Counted from the first letter of the stretch, positions 28,177 to 36,526 are shown. The stretch is 53,443 nucleotides of DNA from an uncultured Lachnospiraceae bacterium (GCA_902781215.1 CACZIO010000016.1:1-53443), one strand, 5' to 3'. The notes: generated from the sequence alone by a model not told the origin. Numbers and translations: made by a program.

Positions 28177-29277
28177 TCACAGCCTGGCTGTTTTCACATA
28201 ATCCCAGAAAGCATCGAGCACCGTACCGGCCTCGGAAGCGCGGTTTCGCATCAGCAGCACATCCGTTTCCAGTGCCGGCTCCAGGATCCGGTAAACCATA
28301 TAAGGGGCCCCCGTCTCCTCCCCGTCTTTATACCTTTCATTTTCTCCTTCATACTGCCAAGTCCCACCTCTGGATTTCCGTCTGTCCTGCCGCCCGGTTC
28401 CGCCTCCGGATCCCCATCTGTCCTGCCGCAGGAGTGATTCCGGAAAAACGGCCGCTGCCAGCCCCTGCTCTGCCCACATCAGGGTCGTCCTGGCATCATC
28501 GCATATGGAAAAACAGTCTGCCTTCAGCCCCTCCCGCTGCATACATTCCTCGATCAGACTGCTGTAGCGCCTGTACAGGGACAAGGGAAAGCCCGCCAGC
28601 TGTCGCAGCGTGATTCCGCCACCTTCCACTTCCGCACTTGCCTTTTCCGATAATATCTCCCTTTTTTCACCAACATCATCATGATCCGCCGGACCTGTCA
28701 CGGCCTTTAATTTCTCAATGCGTCCTTCCTGCAACGGGGCATTATTCTCTTTCCTGCCCTCCCGCAGCAGGGAAAGCGGAATTGCCGCCACCATGGGATC
28801 CGTCCCCAGGTGCATCACCTCCATTCTGTCTGTCGGAACGGGACTCCGCAGGACCGCCGCCTCGATCTCCCGGCTCTCCAGCAGGCGCTTGAGAAGGAAT
28901 GTGGACCCGTCATGGATCTGGTAGCGAACCTCCGGATGCAGCCGCGAAAAATCTCTGAGATAAGTGCCGGCCAGGGCTATGGTCGAAGGGGTCATTCCGA
29001 TGTGAAGTGTCCGCGTCTCCCCGGCCCGGCGCGCCTCCCGCGCAGCATCGTCCGCCATAGAGATCAGGCGAATTGCTTTCTCATAGAATACTGCGCCTGC
29101 TTCCGTGAGTTCGATGTGCCGCGGCCCTCTCACAAAGAGCTGCGTCCCGATTTCCTCCTCCAGCTTTTTCATCTGATAGCTGAGCGGCGGCTGCGACATA
29201 TGGAGCCTCCGCGCAGCCTCACTGATACTCCCTGTCTCCACAACCATCTGATAGCATTCCAGCTGCCTCAGTTCCAT
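28177..29277 (-). CDS. LysR-family transcriptional regulator with two inserts
   Basis: DNA-binding regulator. The 366-aa protein starts MELRQLECYQMVVE, has the winged HTH (SISEAARRLHMSQPPLSYQM at about 17-36) and a periplasmic-binding-like effector domain. It is about 65 residues longer than usual because of two low-complexity inserts: one after AAIPLSLLREG (about 55 residues) and a Gly/Arg-rich one after VFPESLLRQD (about 35). AAGGAGGCGGAAGGA precedes the ATG at 29275-29277; the frame stays open upstream through the octanucleotide repeat. It is divergent from the MATE gene, which it may control through the palindrome at 29441-29453. Confidence 0.9.
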   Translation of the reverse strand: MELRQLECYQMVVETGSISEAARRLHMSQPPLSYQMKKLEEEIGTQLFVRGPRHIELTEAGAVFYEKAIRLISMADDAAREARRAGETRTLHIGMTPSTIALAGTYLRDFSRLHPEVRYQIHDGSTFLLKRLLESREIEAAVLRSPVPTDRMEVMHLGTDPMVAAIPLSLLREGRKENNAPLQEGRIEKLKAVTGPADHDDVGEKREILSEKASAEVEGGGITLRQLAGFPLSLYRRYSSLIEECMQREGLKADCFSICDDARTTLMWAEQGLAAAVFPESLLRQDRWGSGGGTGRQDRRKSRGGTWQYEGENERYKDGEETGAPYMVYRILEPALETDVLLMRNRASEAGTVLDAFWDYVKTARL

Positions 29278-29375
29278 TCCTTCCGCCTCCTTACCCCCGC
29301 GGACGCCCACGTCTTCTATTATGATTCCGGCCGCCGCACTTCTATTCCATCTGCAGCCCTGCGGATTCGCCGATT

Positions 29376-29431
29376 CTCTGCTCCTCTGCTCCTCTGCTCC
29401 TCTGCTCCTCTGCTCCTCTGCTCCTCTGCTC
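29376..29431. repeat. Octanucleotide microsatellite upstream of the LysR gene
   Basis: CTCCTCTG repeats six times exactly from 29381 to 29428, with partial units on both sides. Eight is not a multiple of three, so slippage would change promoter spacing or the frame of any upstream start. On the minus strand it reads CAGAGGAG, a chain of ribosome-site-like motifs. Confidence 0.95.
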
Positions 29432-29440
29432 ATTTTATCC

Positions 29441-29453
29441 ATACAAATTGTAT
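29441..29453. promoter_or_regulatory. Candidate LysR operator
   Basis: ATACAA-A-TTGTAT, a perfect 13-base palindrome of the T-N11-A kind, in the space between the divergent LysR and MATE genes. A TATACT box at 29501-29506 could serve the MATE gene. The binding partner is inferred from position only. Confidence 0.5.
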
Positions 29454-29641
29454 ATGGCAAGCATATTTAAACGATATTATTCGTATACTTCCGATTAAGC
29501 TATACTCATCATAAAGTCAGATTGCCAAGGACGCATCCGTGAATGCGGCTGAAAGTTCCATATATACAGATGGCAATTTCATGACTGCGGCGTGCGAATT
29601 CGGTTTTACAGCATGATACAGACGGAGGTCATCACAGAAAT

Positions 29642-31036
29642 ATGAAAAGAGTTGATTTCGAAAATGGAAAAACACTGACTAATATTCTGGCCACGGCATT
29701 GCCCATGTTCGTGGCCCAGACCCTGAACCTGCTCTACAACATCGTGGACAGGATCTATATCGCCCGCATCCCGGAGATCGGCACCACAGCCCTGGGCGCG
29801 GTGGGACTGTGCTTTCCCATCGTCATACTGATCACCGCCTTCACCAATATGTACGGCAGCGGCGGTGCGCCCCTGTTCTCGATCGCCCGCGGCGCCGGAA
29901 ACCGGGAAGAGGCGGCCAGAATCCAGGATACGGCCTTCTTTCTCCTGCTTGCGACCGCCGTCGTCCTGACCATTGCGGGCGAGATTGCCGCCCGGCCCAT
30001 GCTGGCCGCATTCGGCGCCTCCGACCAGGCCATGATCCATGCCCTTCCCTATCTGCGCCTCTACCTGCCGGGCACGGTCTTCACCATGATCGCGACCGGA
30101 ATGAATCCTTTTATCAATGCCCAGGGCTACTCGACCGTCGGCATGACAACGGTCATCATCGGGGCGGCAGCAAATATCATCCTGGATCCCATCCTGATCT
30201 TTGTCTGCGGCATGGGTGTCGAGGGCGCCGCCATCGCGACCGTGCTCTCCCAGGCAATTTCCGCCCTGTTTGCCCTGCGCTTCCTGTTCGGCCGCAGAGT
30301 TGAATACCGTCTCCACCTGCTCCGCGCCGGTGAGATCCGCACCTGCGGTCCCCGCGCCCGCAGGATCATCGGACTGGGCATGGCCGCCTTCATCATGCAG
30401 CTCACCAACAGCCTCGTCTCCATCAGCTGCAACAGCGTCCTCGCCCACACAGGCGGCGATGTCTATGTCTCGATCATGACCATCATCAACTCCGCCCGCC
30501 AGATGCTGGAGACCCCGCTTCTGTCCATCACGGAGGGATCCTCTCCCATCATGAGCTACAACTACGGCGCCGGCAGAAATCAGGACGTAAAAAAAGCAGG
30601 AACCATCATGTTCCTGCTCTCCATGGGATATGCGGGGATCATCTGGATCTGCATCCGTCTGTTCCCCGCATTCGTGATCGGGATCTTTACCTCAGACCGG
30701 CAGCTGGTCGGGACAGCGCTGCCCATGTTCAATCTCTACTTCTCCACGTTTATCTTCATGGTCTTCCAGCACTGCGGGCAGATCATCTTCAAGTCGCTCG
30801 GAAAAAAGAATCACGCGATCTTCTTCTCCCTGCTGCGCAAGGGCCTGATCGTTGTCCCCCTGACTTTTCTGCTGCCGTCACTCTTCCATATGGGAACCGC
30901 CGGCGTCTTCGCCGCCGAGCCCGTCTCCAACGTGGTCGGCGGGCTGGCCTGCTTTATCACCATGCTCCTGGTCGTTCTGCCCGAGCTGAACGGCACCCGT
31001 GGTACCGGCATCACCGGCGGTCTGATCGCCGGATAA
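29642..31036 (+). CDS. MATE-family multidrug efflux transporter
   Basis: Na+- or H+-coupled exporter of the MATE/DinF type. The 464-aa protein has about 12 membrane helices in two similar halves. Conserved pieces include LPMFVAQTLNLLYNIVDRIY (split: LPMFVAQTLN, LLYNIVDRIY) and the second-half SNSVLAHTGGD-like segment. GGAGG lies about 13 bases before the ATG, a long spacing. The last 159 bases overlap the end of the DUF4349 gene on the other strand. Substrate unknown; likely controlled by the LysR regulator. Confidence 0.92.
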   Translation: MKRVDFENGKTLTNILATALPMFVAQTLNLLYNIVDRIYIARIPEIGTTALGAVGLCFPIVILITAFTNMYGSGGAPLFSIARGAGNREEAARIQDTAFFLLLATAVVLTIAGEIAARPMLAAFGASDQAMIHALPYLRLYLPGTVFTMIATGMNPFINAQGYSTVGMTTVIIGAAANIILDPILIFVCGMGVEGAAIATVLSQAISALFALRFLFGRRVEYRLHLLRAGEIRTCGPRARRIIGLGMAAFIMQLTNSLVSISCNSVLAHTGGDVYVSIMTIINSARQMLETPLLSITEGSSPIMSYNYGAGRNQDVKKAGTIMFLLSMGYAGIIWICIRLFPAFVIGIFTSDRQLVGTALPMFNLYFSTFIFMVFQHCGQIIFKSLGKKNHAIFFSLLRKGLIVVPLTFLLPSLFHMGTAGVFAAEPVSNVVGGLACFITMLLVVLPELNGTRGTGITGGLIAG

Positions 31037-32302
31037 GCTTCCGGGAACTGCATACTCTTCATTTTTCTTTTTACCGAACCTGAAGAAGCCGGGGCGCTTT
31101 GCGGGCCGAGTCTGCGGTGCGCCCATGCCGCCGGCTCCCGGTGCCGCGCCGGGCATGCCGTTCATGCCGCCCATGCCCGCCTGGGCCTGAGCCGCCGCCC
31201 TCCGTCGGATCTCCTCCAGCCGGGCGCGCTCCACCGCCTTCTTCTCTCTTCTGCGGCGCAGCAGCCGCCTGAGCAGGACGATGACGATCGCCAGCATGAT
31301 CAGGAAGGGGAAGGTCTCCACGATAAAGAGGATGAGTTCCTGCCAGAAGTTGACAAAGCCGTCGACAGCCCGCCCGAAGGCCTTCTGGAGCCGCTCGCCG
31401 TAGGTGACCTCCACGACCTTCTCCGAATACTCAAATACCTCCTGCAGGCTGATATAGATGGTCGAGAAATTAACATCCCTGTCCAGGGCGGAGAGCTCGG
31501 TCTTCTCGCTGTTGAGCTCCCGTTCCACCTCGGTCAGGCGCTCCTCGACCCGGATCATATCCTCGACGGACTCCGCCTTTTCCATCATCTCCAAAAGACG
31601 GCTCTGCTCGATCTCCAGGGCCTTCTTCGAGGCCTCCCGCGTCGCGTAGGTCACGCTGACATTGCGGGCATTGATGGAGGAATTGACCACCTGGCCGTCC
31701 TTCTCCAGGTCTTTCATGAAGGCATCGAACTGGTCCGCGGGGATCCTGGCCGTGATGTTCAGGTTCCTGCGCGTGCGGTTGGCCGCCGATCCTGTCCGCT
31801 CCTTGTAGTACCAGTAGGGATCGTCGTTGTAGGTATCCTCGCTCTCGATAAAGCCGCCGTACTGGGTGATCTTGGCGTGGATGCTGTTCGATGCCTGATC
31901 ATATTCCAGCGTCTGCAGCGAAATATTGCCGGTATAGATGATCTTACGGTTGGACTTCTGCAGATCTGTCTGCGCCGCCGGATCCGACGACGGATCCGTG
32001 CCCTCTTTGGCAGCCGCGCCGCCGGATTCTCCTCCCTCATCTCCCGTATAATCTTCTTCGTCGGAAGCGGACATGGCCGCCATTGGCATGTCCTCATCCG
32101 CCAGGTCGGCACTGTCCTCATAGGCGGATTCCGCCGCGTTGGAATTGTAGGAGCCCCCCGCCGCCTGCGGCGCGTAGGCCTCCTCCGTCACGCTCTCCGT
32201 CTTCGCCGCGTTCCCGGCACTTCCGGCTCCGCAGGCGCTCAGCACAAATGCCAGCGCGACCGCCCATGCAGCCGCTGTCTTCCATGTCTTACGCTTTCTC
32301 AT
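30878..32302 (-). CDS. DUF4349 lipoprotein, C terminus running into the MATE gene
   Basis: Membrane-anchored extracellular protein of unknown function. The 474-aa product has a lipobox (LSAC at about 21-24), a disordered acidic linker, the DUF4349 core (KIIYTGNISLQTLEYD, then ITARIPADQFDAFM, about 120-320) with a coiled coil (EASKKALEIEQSRLLEMMEK), a C-terminal membrane helix (about 335-355) and a basic Met/Gly/Pro-rich cytosolic tail. No stop codon follows the natural-looking end, so the frame continues about 50 residues antisense to MATE. AGGGG precedes the ATG. Three palindromic repeats lie just upstream. Confidence 0.87.
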   Translation of the reverse strand: MRKRKTWKTAAAWAVALAFVLSACGAGSAGNAAKTESVTEEAYAPQAAGGSYNSNAAESAYEDSADLADEDMPMAAMSASDEEDYTGDEGGESGGAAAKEGTDPSSDPAAQTDLQKSNRKIIYTGNISLQTLEYDQASNSIHAKITQYGGFIESEDTYNDDPYWYYKERTGSAANRTRRNLNITARIPADQFDAFMKDLEKDGQVVNSSINARNVSVTYATREASKKALEIEQSRLLEMMEKAESVEDMIRVEERLTEVERELNSEKTELSALDRDVNFSTIYISLQEVFEYSEKVVEVTYGERLQKAFGRAVDGFVNFWQELILFIVETFPFLIMLAIVIVLLRRLLRRRREKKAVERARLEEIRRRAAAQAQAGMGGMNGMPGAAPGAGGMGAPQTRPAKRPGFFRFGKKKNEEYAVPGSLSGDQTAGDAGTTGAVQLGQNDQEHGDKAGQPADHVGDGLGGEDAGGSHMEE

Positions 32303-32337
32303 AACCGTGCACCCCTTTCTCGTTCATCGATTACACT

Positions 32338-32397
32338 CAATGACCCATTGATTGATTTTCTCAACGACTCGTTGATCGCTTTTTCAACGCCTCGTTG
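32338..32397 (-). promoter_or_regulatory. Triple palindromic operator array of the DUF4349 gene
   Basis: CAATGACCCATTG (32338-32350), CAACGACTCGTTG (32362-32374) and CAACGCCTCGTTG (32385-32397) are spaced 24 and 23 bases apart. The middle one extends to the perfect 7-1-7 palindrome TCAACGA-C-TCGTTGA. A fourth half-unit (CGATGAACGAG on the minus strand) follows. This looks like tandem sites for a TetR-like dimer. No regulator gene is adjacent. Confidence 0.7.
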
Positions 32398-32583
32398 ATC
32401 GAGTGATACGATCGACCTGAAACACCGGGTCCTGCCATGACCCTGTTATTCTAAGAGACGGTTTCTCTGTTTTCCGGTTACAAAACAGCGGGCCGCCCTG
32501 CTGTGAAAAAAATGTGAACGATATGAAAACGGCCGGCCTCCTGCGCGCAGAAAGCCGGTCCGTCTGTTTTCCAGGTGCTGTAT

Positions 32584-32712
32584 TCAGTCTCCGTCATTGT
32601 CGCGCGTGTCAATGCCCGACACCGTCGAGACTGCCGCGATCACGCCCGCCAGTACACCGATCAAAGCCATCACACAGATTGCCGCAACTCCTACCACAAC
32701 GCCGATTTCCAT
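32584..32712 (-). CDS. Small single-helix membrane protein (42 aa)
   Basis: Not recognised. The 42-residue peptide starts MEIGVVVGVAAICVMALIG and is hydrophobic to about residue 33, then ends in a short acidic tail (DTRDNDGD). GGGAGG lies 11 bases before the ATG, and a second AGGAT is directly before it. It follows two other tiny ORFs and asnB in the same direction. It could be a small membrane effector or the toxin-like partner of the 62-aa protein; nothing proves either. Confidence 0.55.
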   Translation of the reverse strand: MEIGVVVGVAAICVMALIGVLAGVIAAVSTVSGIDTRDNDGD

Positions 32713-32762
32713 ATCCTGTTCATCCTCCCATTTTCTATTAGCAGATCATTCCGGAAGACACT

Positions 32763-32951
32763 CTATGCCTGCCTTCTCCCGTTTCTTCTGTTTCTGTTGA
32801 CGACAGCACTCCTGAAAGCTTTCTGCATCGCAGGGGACAGTTCCTCGCAATCCTCATCGAAAACAATAGGGTGCTTCTTTGCTTCCTCAACTTCCTTAAG
32901 CTGCTCCCGGGTAGGCTTCTGTCCAGGATGAATACTATACTTCCTGATCAT
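32763..32951 (-). CDS. Small conserved-looking hypothetical protein (62 aa)
   Basis: Function not known. The 62-aa protein starts MIRKYSIHPGQKPTREQL and has a middle part KEVEEAKKHPIVFDEDCEEL then SPAMQKAFR, ending in basic residues. This pattern (KPT-EQL-EVEEAKK-PIV-DEDC-EL-PAM-KAF) is one I associate with short antitoxin-like proteins of Lachnospiraceae, but I cannot confirm this. Its start overlaps the 29-aa ORF upstream by 17 bases in another frame. Confidence 0.6.
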   Translation of the reverse strand: MIRKYSIHPGQKPTREQLKEVEEAKKHPIVFDEDCEELSPAMQKAFRSAVVNRNRRNGRRQA

Positions 32952-33024
32952 AGTAGAGTCTCTTTTCAATCTCTGTTGCAAGCCTTGCGGAAATAATGCG
33001 TATTGATTCTTTTCTCTCCTTCAT
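32935..33024 (-). CDS. Very small ORF (29 aa), possible ribbon-helix-helix remnant or coupled leader
   Basis: ATG at 33022-33024, stop TAG at 32935-32937. The peptide MKERKESIRIISARLATEIE continues KRLYYDQEV. The stretch ISARLATEIEKRL resembles the helix of ribbon-helix-helix antitoxins. It overlaps the 62-aa ORF, so the two are either translationally coupled or halves of one gene split by a frameshift. No good ribosome site. Confidence 0.4.
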   Translation of the reverse strand: MKERKESIRIISARLATEIEKRLYYDQEV

Positions 33025-33060
33025 TTTACCCGACTTTTCCCGTTTTTTCCACTGAAAATG

Positions 33061-35097
33061 TCATGCCAGGGCCGCCCGGTTCTTGTCCGCGTGCATGTGC
33101 TCCATGGCCAGCTCGTCCTCGATCGTGACGGCGCAGGCGCCCTCGACGAAATACTGACGGTACCAGACCAGGAAGGTGTAGACCGTCCAGATGTGGCGGC
33201 TGTAGTCCTCTTTGCCGGCGCGATGGGCGTCCAGCAGCTCCATGAGGGCATCCGTGTGGAAAAACCGCGCCGCCTCGGGGCTGCAGAAGGCTTTTTTCAC
33301 AATATTGTAGTACTTGTCCTGGCGCAGCCAGATGCGGATGGGGACCGGGAAGCCCAGCTTTTTCTTCTCGGCGGCCGCCGCGGGCATGTAGCGGTGAGCC
33401 GCCTCGCGGAAGGCGGTCTTGGTATTGGTCTCGCTGATCTTCTCCTCCAGAGGGAGGTCCTTCGCGATCATGTAGACACCGCGGTCCAGGAAGGGGACGC
33501 GGCTCTCGAGGCCGTGGGCCATGCTCATCTTGTCGGCCTTGAGGAGGATGTCCCCCTGCAGCCAGAAGTTGAGGTCGATGTACTGCATCTTCTCCGTGTC
33601 GGAGAGGTGGCGGGCCCTGCGGTAATAGGGACCGGTCAGCTTTTTCGGCTCGGAGTCCGGCGAGGAATAGCGCAGGACTTTCGCGCGCTGCTTCATATTG
33701 AAGACATTGGCGTTGCCGATGAAGCGCTCCTCCACAGACTTTGCGCCGCGCAGGACGAAGCCCTTGCCCTTGGGATGGCCGGGGATCTTCTCCGCCGCCG
33801 CGGCCGCCGCCCTGCGCAGGCCTGCCGGGATCTTCTGATAGGCATCGAGGGAGAAGGGCTCGTGGTAGATCACATAGCCGCCGAACAGCTCATCCGACCC
33901 CTCGCCGGAGAGGATGACCTTGACATGCTTCGAGGCCTCGCGGTCGACGAAATACAGGGCAGCCGCCGAGGCGTCTGCCAGGGGCTCGTCCATGAAATAC
34001 TGGATGCGGGGAAACTCCTGCCAGTATTCCTCCGTGCTGATGATCTTGCTGATGTTCTCGATCCCGACCTCTTTGGAGAGGGCCTGGGCGTAAGGGATCT
34101 CGTTGTAGGTCTCATAGTCGAAGCCGACCGTAAAGGTCTTTGACCCGCCGAAATTGGCCGCGACATAGGAGGAGTCGACGCCGCTGGACAGGAGGGAGGC
34201 GACCTCCACATCGCTGACCATGTGGTAGCGGATGGATTCCTGCACCGCCTTGTCGATCTCATTCACCAGCCGTTTGTGGGCGGCCTCGGTGCGGGCGTTC
34301 TGTGCCTCCTGCCCGCCTTTCCCGGTCTGTCCCTCGCCCGTTTTCGCAGAAAGGGCACCGGTCCTGCCGGCCGCCTTTGCGCCCCTTGCGCTTTTCATTG
34401 CCGGGCTGCCGCCCCGGGGCGTGAGCATGGGGTCGAAATAGCGGCGCATGCGGAGCTTCCCGTTTTTCCACTTCATGCAGTGGCCGGCTGGCAGCCTGAA
34501 AATGCCTTTAAAGAAGGTCTCGGGCAGGACCGAGTACTGGAAGGACAGATACTGCTCCAGAGCCTCCAGATTGACCTCGCGCGTATAGCCGGGATATTCC
34601 AGTATGCTCTTGATCTCGGACCCGTAGACAAACTGGCCGTCGATCTCCGCGTAGTAGAAGGGCTTGATCCCGAACATATCGCGGGCGCCGAAGAGCTCCT
34701 GCTTCTGTGTGTCCCAGATCACGAAGGCGAACATGCCGCGCAGGCGGTCCAGGATCTTCGTCCCGTACTCGCTGTAGCCGTGCAGCAGGACCTCAGTGTC
34801 CGAATTGGTCTGGAAGGTATGTCCCTTGATCTTCAGGTCCTCCCGCAGCTCCCGGTAGTTATAGATCTCTCCGTTGAAGGTGATGACCAGCCGTCCGTCG
34901 GCGGTCGCCATGGGCTGGTCGCCCCCCTTCAGATCGATGATCGACAGACGCCGGAAACCCATGGAGATCCCGTCGTCCATATATTGTCCCGCGCCGTCGG
35001 GCCCGCGGTGGATGATCCGGTTCATCATGCCGGTCAGCACCTGCCGCCTCTCATCCTCTCCCGCCGCAGCGCCGGTAAATCCGCAAATTCCACACAT
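33061..35097 (-). CDS. asnB: Asparagine synthetase, glutamine-hydrolysing
   Basis: Makes asparagine from aspartate, ATP and glutamine. The 678-aa protein starts MCGICGFTG with the catalytic Cys2 of the class II amidotransferase domain (about 1-210), followed by a synthetase domain with LSSGVDSSY, a variant of the SGGxDS pyrophosphate motif. It is some 60 residues longer than common AsnB because of a Gly/Lys/Ala-rich linker (about 230-280: MKSARGAKAAGRTGALS and KTGEGQTGKGG). AGGAGGAATATT precedes the ATG at 35095-35097. Downstream come the three small ORFs. No T-box was found; the leader holds the alternative hairpins at 35256-35295. Confidence 0.95.
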   Translation of the reverse strand: MCGICGFTGAAAGEDERRQVLTGMMNRIIHRGPDGAGQYMDDGISMGFRRLSIIDLKGGDQPMATADGRLVITFNGEIYNYRELREDLKIKGHTFQTNSDTEVLLHGYSEYGTKILDRLRGMFAFVIWDTQKQELFGARDMFGIKPFYYAEIDGQFVYGSEIKSILEYPGYTREVNLEALEQYLSFQYSVLPETFFKGIFRLPAGHCMKWKNGKLRMRRYFDPMLTPRGGSPAMKSARGAKAAGRTGALSAKTGEGQTGKGGQEAQNARTEAAHKRLVNEIDKAVQESIRYHMVSDVEVASLLSSGVDSSYVAANFGGSKTFTVGFDYETYNEIPYAQALSKEVGIENISKIISTEEYWQEFPRIQYFMDEPLADASAAALYFVDREASKHVKVILSGEGSDELFGGYVIYHEPFSLDAYQKIPAGLRRAAAAAAEKIPGHPKGKGFVLRGAKSVEERFIGNANVFNMKQRAKVLRYSSPDSEPKKLTGPYYRRARHLSDTEKMQYIDLNFWLQGDILLKADKMSMAHGLESRVPFLDRGVYMIAKDLPLEEKISETNTKTAFREAAHRYMPAAAAEKKKLGFPVPIRIWLRQDKYYNIVKKAFCSPEAARFFHTDALMELLDAHRAGKEDYSRHIWTVYTFLVWYRQYFVEGACAVTIEDELAMEHMHADKNRAALA

Positions 35098-35255
35098 AAT
35101 ATTCCTCCTGTGCAGTTCTCCTGTTACAGTACATGCCGCCTCGGACCCCGGGATGGTCTGCGTGCCTGCAAAGCCTCCTGCGATGTAATCACAGGAATAC
35201 AGTTGCATGTCTCCAGCCCGAAACCCCGCGTTCGGCAGCTTCCTGTTATATAGAC

Positions 35256-35295
35256 GCATCCGGCATCTTGCCGGTTTACAGCCCGCGCCGGATGC
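35256..35295 (-). promoter_or_regulatory. Inverted repeat in the asnB leader
   Basis: GCATCCGGC (35256-35264) and GCCGGATGC (35287-35295) are perfect complements. CCGGC-AAGAT-GCCGG forms an overlapping, mutually exclusive hairpin. The region is 160-200 bases before asnB. A switch or a regulator site is possible; no known riboswitch was seen. Confidence 0.4.
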
Positions 35296-35354
35296 AATAC
35301 CATTATTAGAACGCATTTTCCGCGCGGCCGCAAGGAAAATCTATCACCCATTCC

Positions 35355-35384
35355 TTGACCACGCATCCACGATCAGGTTATGAT
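35355..35384 (+). promoter_or_regulatory. Promoter of the tyrosine phosphatase gene
   Basis: TTGACC (35355-35360), 18-base spacer, TATGAT (35379-35384). Leader about 33 bases. Confidence 0.7.
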
Positions 35385-35423
35385 CATAGCGCGAAAATAT
35401 GTTTTTTTCATGAAGGAGTACTT

Positions 35424-36230
35424 ATGAGCCAGTCTGTCAGGAGCACCCTGCTCGCATTTGAGAAACTGCACAACATCCGCGACCTGGGCGGCATGCGGGC
35501 CGCAGACGGCCGGACCATCCGTCCGGGGCGCCTGATCCGGGGCGGCCACCTGGTGGATCTGGTGGAGGCGGACGCCCGCCAAATGGAGGAAATGGTCTCT
35601 GTCATCGTCGATTTCCGGACACCGGAGGAGGTCGGAAGGCAGCCTGACCGCCAGTTTCCGGGGGTCGAATACCACCATCTCCCCGCCGTGGAATCGCTCA
35701 CCGAAGGCATCTCCCGCGAGGAGGAGTCGGACCGGGACGTCATCTCCCGCCTCATGTTCCTGCCGGACAAGTCCAGAGAATATATGGCGGGCCAGTACAG
35801 GATCTTCGCGACCAGCGACCGTACCGCCGCCCAGTACGCGAAATTCATCGACCTGCTGACCGTCCCGCGTGAACGCGCCGTCTTCTGGCACTGCACGGCC
35901 GGCAAGGACCGGGCAGGGCTCGGCGCCATCTTCACCGAGGAGATCCTGGGCGTTCCGCGTGAGGACATCATCGAGGATTACCTCTATACCAACGAATGCC
36001 TGGCGGAGGATGTCCGCATGCTGTCCTCCTGGGTCAAAAAAAATGCCGGGACCAACGATCCTGTCGTGGACCGTGCCCTCGGCTACCTCTTCGGCGCGGA
36101 TGAATCCTATATCGAGACCTTCTACAACACCATTGACAATGACTTCGGCGGCATGGATGCCTTCCTGCGGGACCGCCTGGGCGTAACGGATGAAAAGAAA
36201 GCTGCGCTCCGGTCCCTCTATCTGACCTGA
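35424..36230 (+). CDS. Tyrosine/serine protein phosphatase (DSP/IphP type)
   Basis: Cysteine-based phosphatase. The 268-aa protein has HNIRDLGGMR near the N terminus (16-25), a RGGHLVDL segment, and the P-loop HCTAGKDR with catalytic Cys157 and Arg163, as in the Y_phosphatase3 (IphP) family. AAGGAG lies before the ATG at 35424; an earlier in-frame ATG lies upstream of the predicted transcript start. Its targets (phosphotyrosine or phosphoinositide) are unknown. It is a monocistronic gene, divergent from asnB. Confidence 0.9.
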   Translation: MSQSVRSTLLAFEKLHNIRDLGGMRAADGRTIRPGRLIRGGHLVDLVEADARQMEEMVSVIVDFRTPEEVGRQPDRQFPGVEYHHLPAVESLTEGISREEESDRDVISRLMFLPDKSREYMAGQYRIFATSDRTAAQYAKFIDLLTVPRERAVFWHCTAGKDRAGLGAIFTEEILGVPREDIIEDYLYTNECLAEDVRMLSSWVKKNAGTNDPVVDRALGYLFGADESYIETFYNTIDNDFGGMDAFLRDRLGVTDEKKAALRSLYLT

Positions 36231-36292
36231 AAGAGCCGAACAGACGCTGTCACGCGCTGCCAATGTCTGCTGAATCTGCAGCGGGCGTAAAA

Positions 36293-36397
36293 TCAGACTC
36301 AGATCCGGCGGCTGTCCTCTTCCCCTGTCAGACTCAGATCCGGCAGCTGCCCTCTTCCCCTGTCAGACTCAGATTCGGCGGCTGCCCTCTGCCCCTG
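36293..36397. repeat. 35-bp tandem repeat, three copies
   Basis: TCAGACTCAGAT begins copies at 36293, 36328 and 36363, exactly 35 bases apart, with few changes (GGCGGCTG, GGCAGCTG). There is no spacer between copies, so it is not CRISPR. It lies between the phosphatase gene and the terminator of the ncRNA candidate. Confidence 0.9.
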
Positions 36398-36440
36398 TGA
36401 ATACTTGCTCAATAAGTCATCGGCAAGCTGAAATTCCCGC

Positions 36441-36526
36441 AAAAAAAGAATTCCTGTACACAACAAGAGAAGGGATGTTGTCCGGCGTTTCTCGCCTGTG
36501 ATCAACATCCCTTCTCAGGAATTCTT
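36441..36526 (-). terminator. Two-part intrinsic terminator of the ncRNA candidate
   Basis: On the minus strand AAGAATTCCTG (36516-36526) pairs with CAGGAATTCTT (36446-36456), and AGAAGGGATGTTG (36503-36515) with CAACATCCCTTCT (36468-36480). An 11-base bulge (36457-36467) interrupts the 3' arm. A GGCG-AGAAA-CGCC hairpin caps it, and seven U follow (36441-36447). It is far larger than a normal terminator. Confidence 0.85.

Noticed and set aside
35098-35423. T-box riboswitch for asnB
   Set aside because: No GGTGGNACCGCG-type T-box sequence or antiterminator could be found.
36293-36397. CRISPR array
   Set aside because: The repeats are contiguous with no unique spacers and there are no cas genes.
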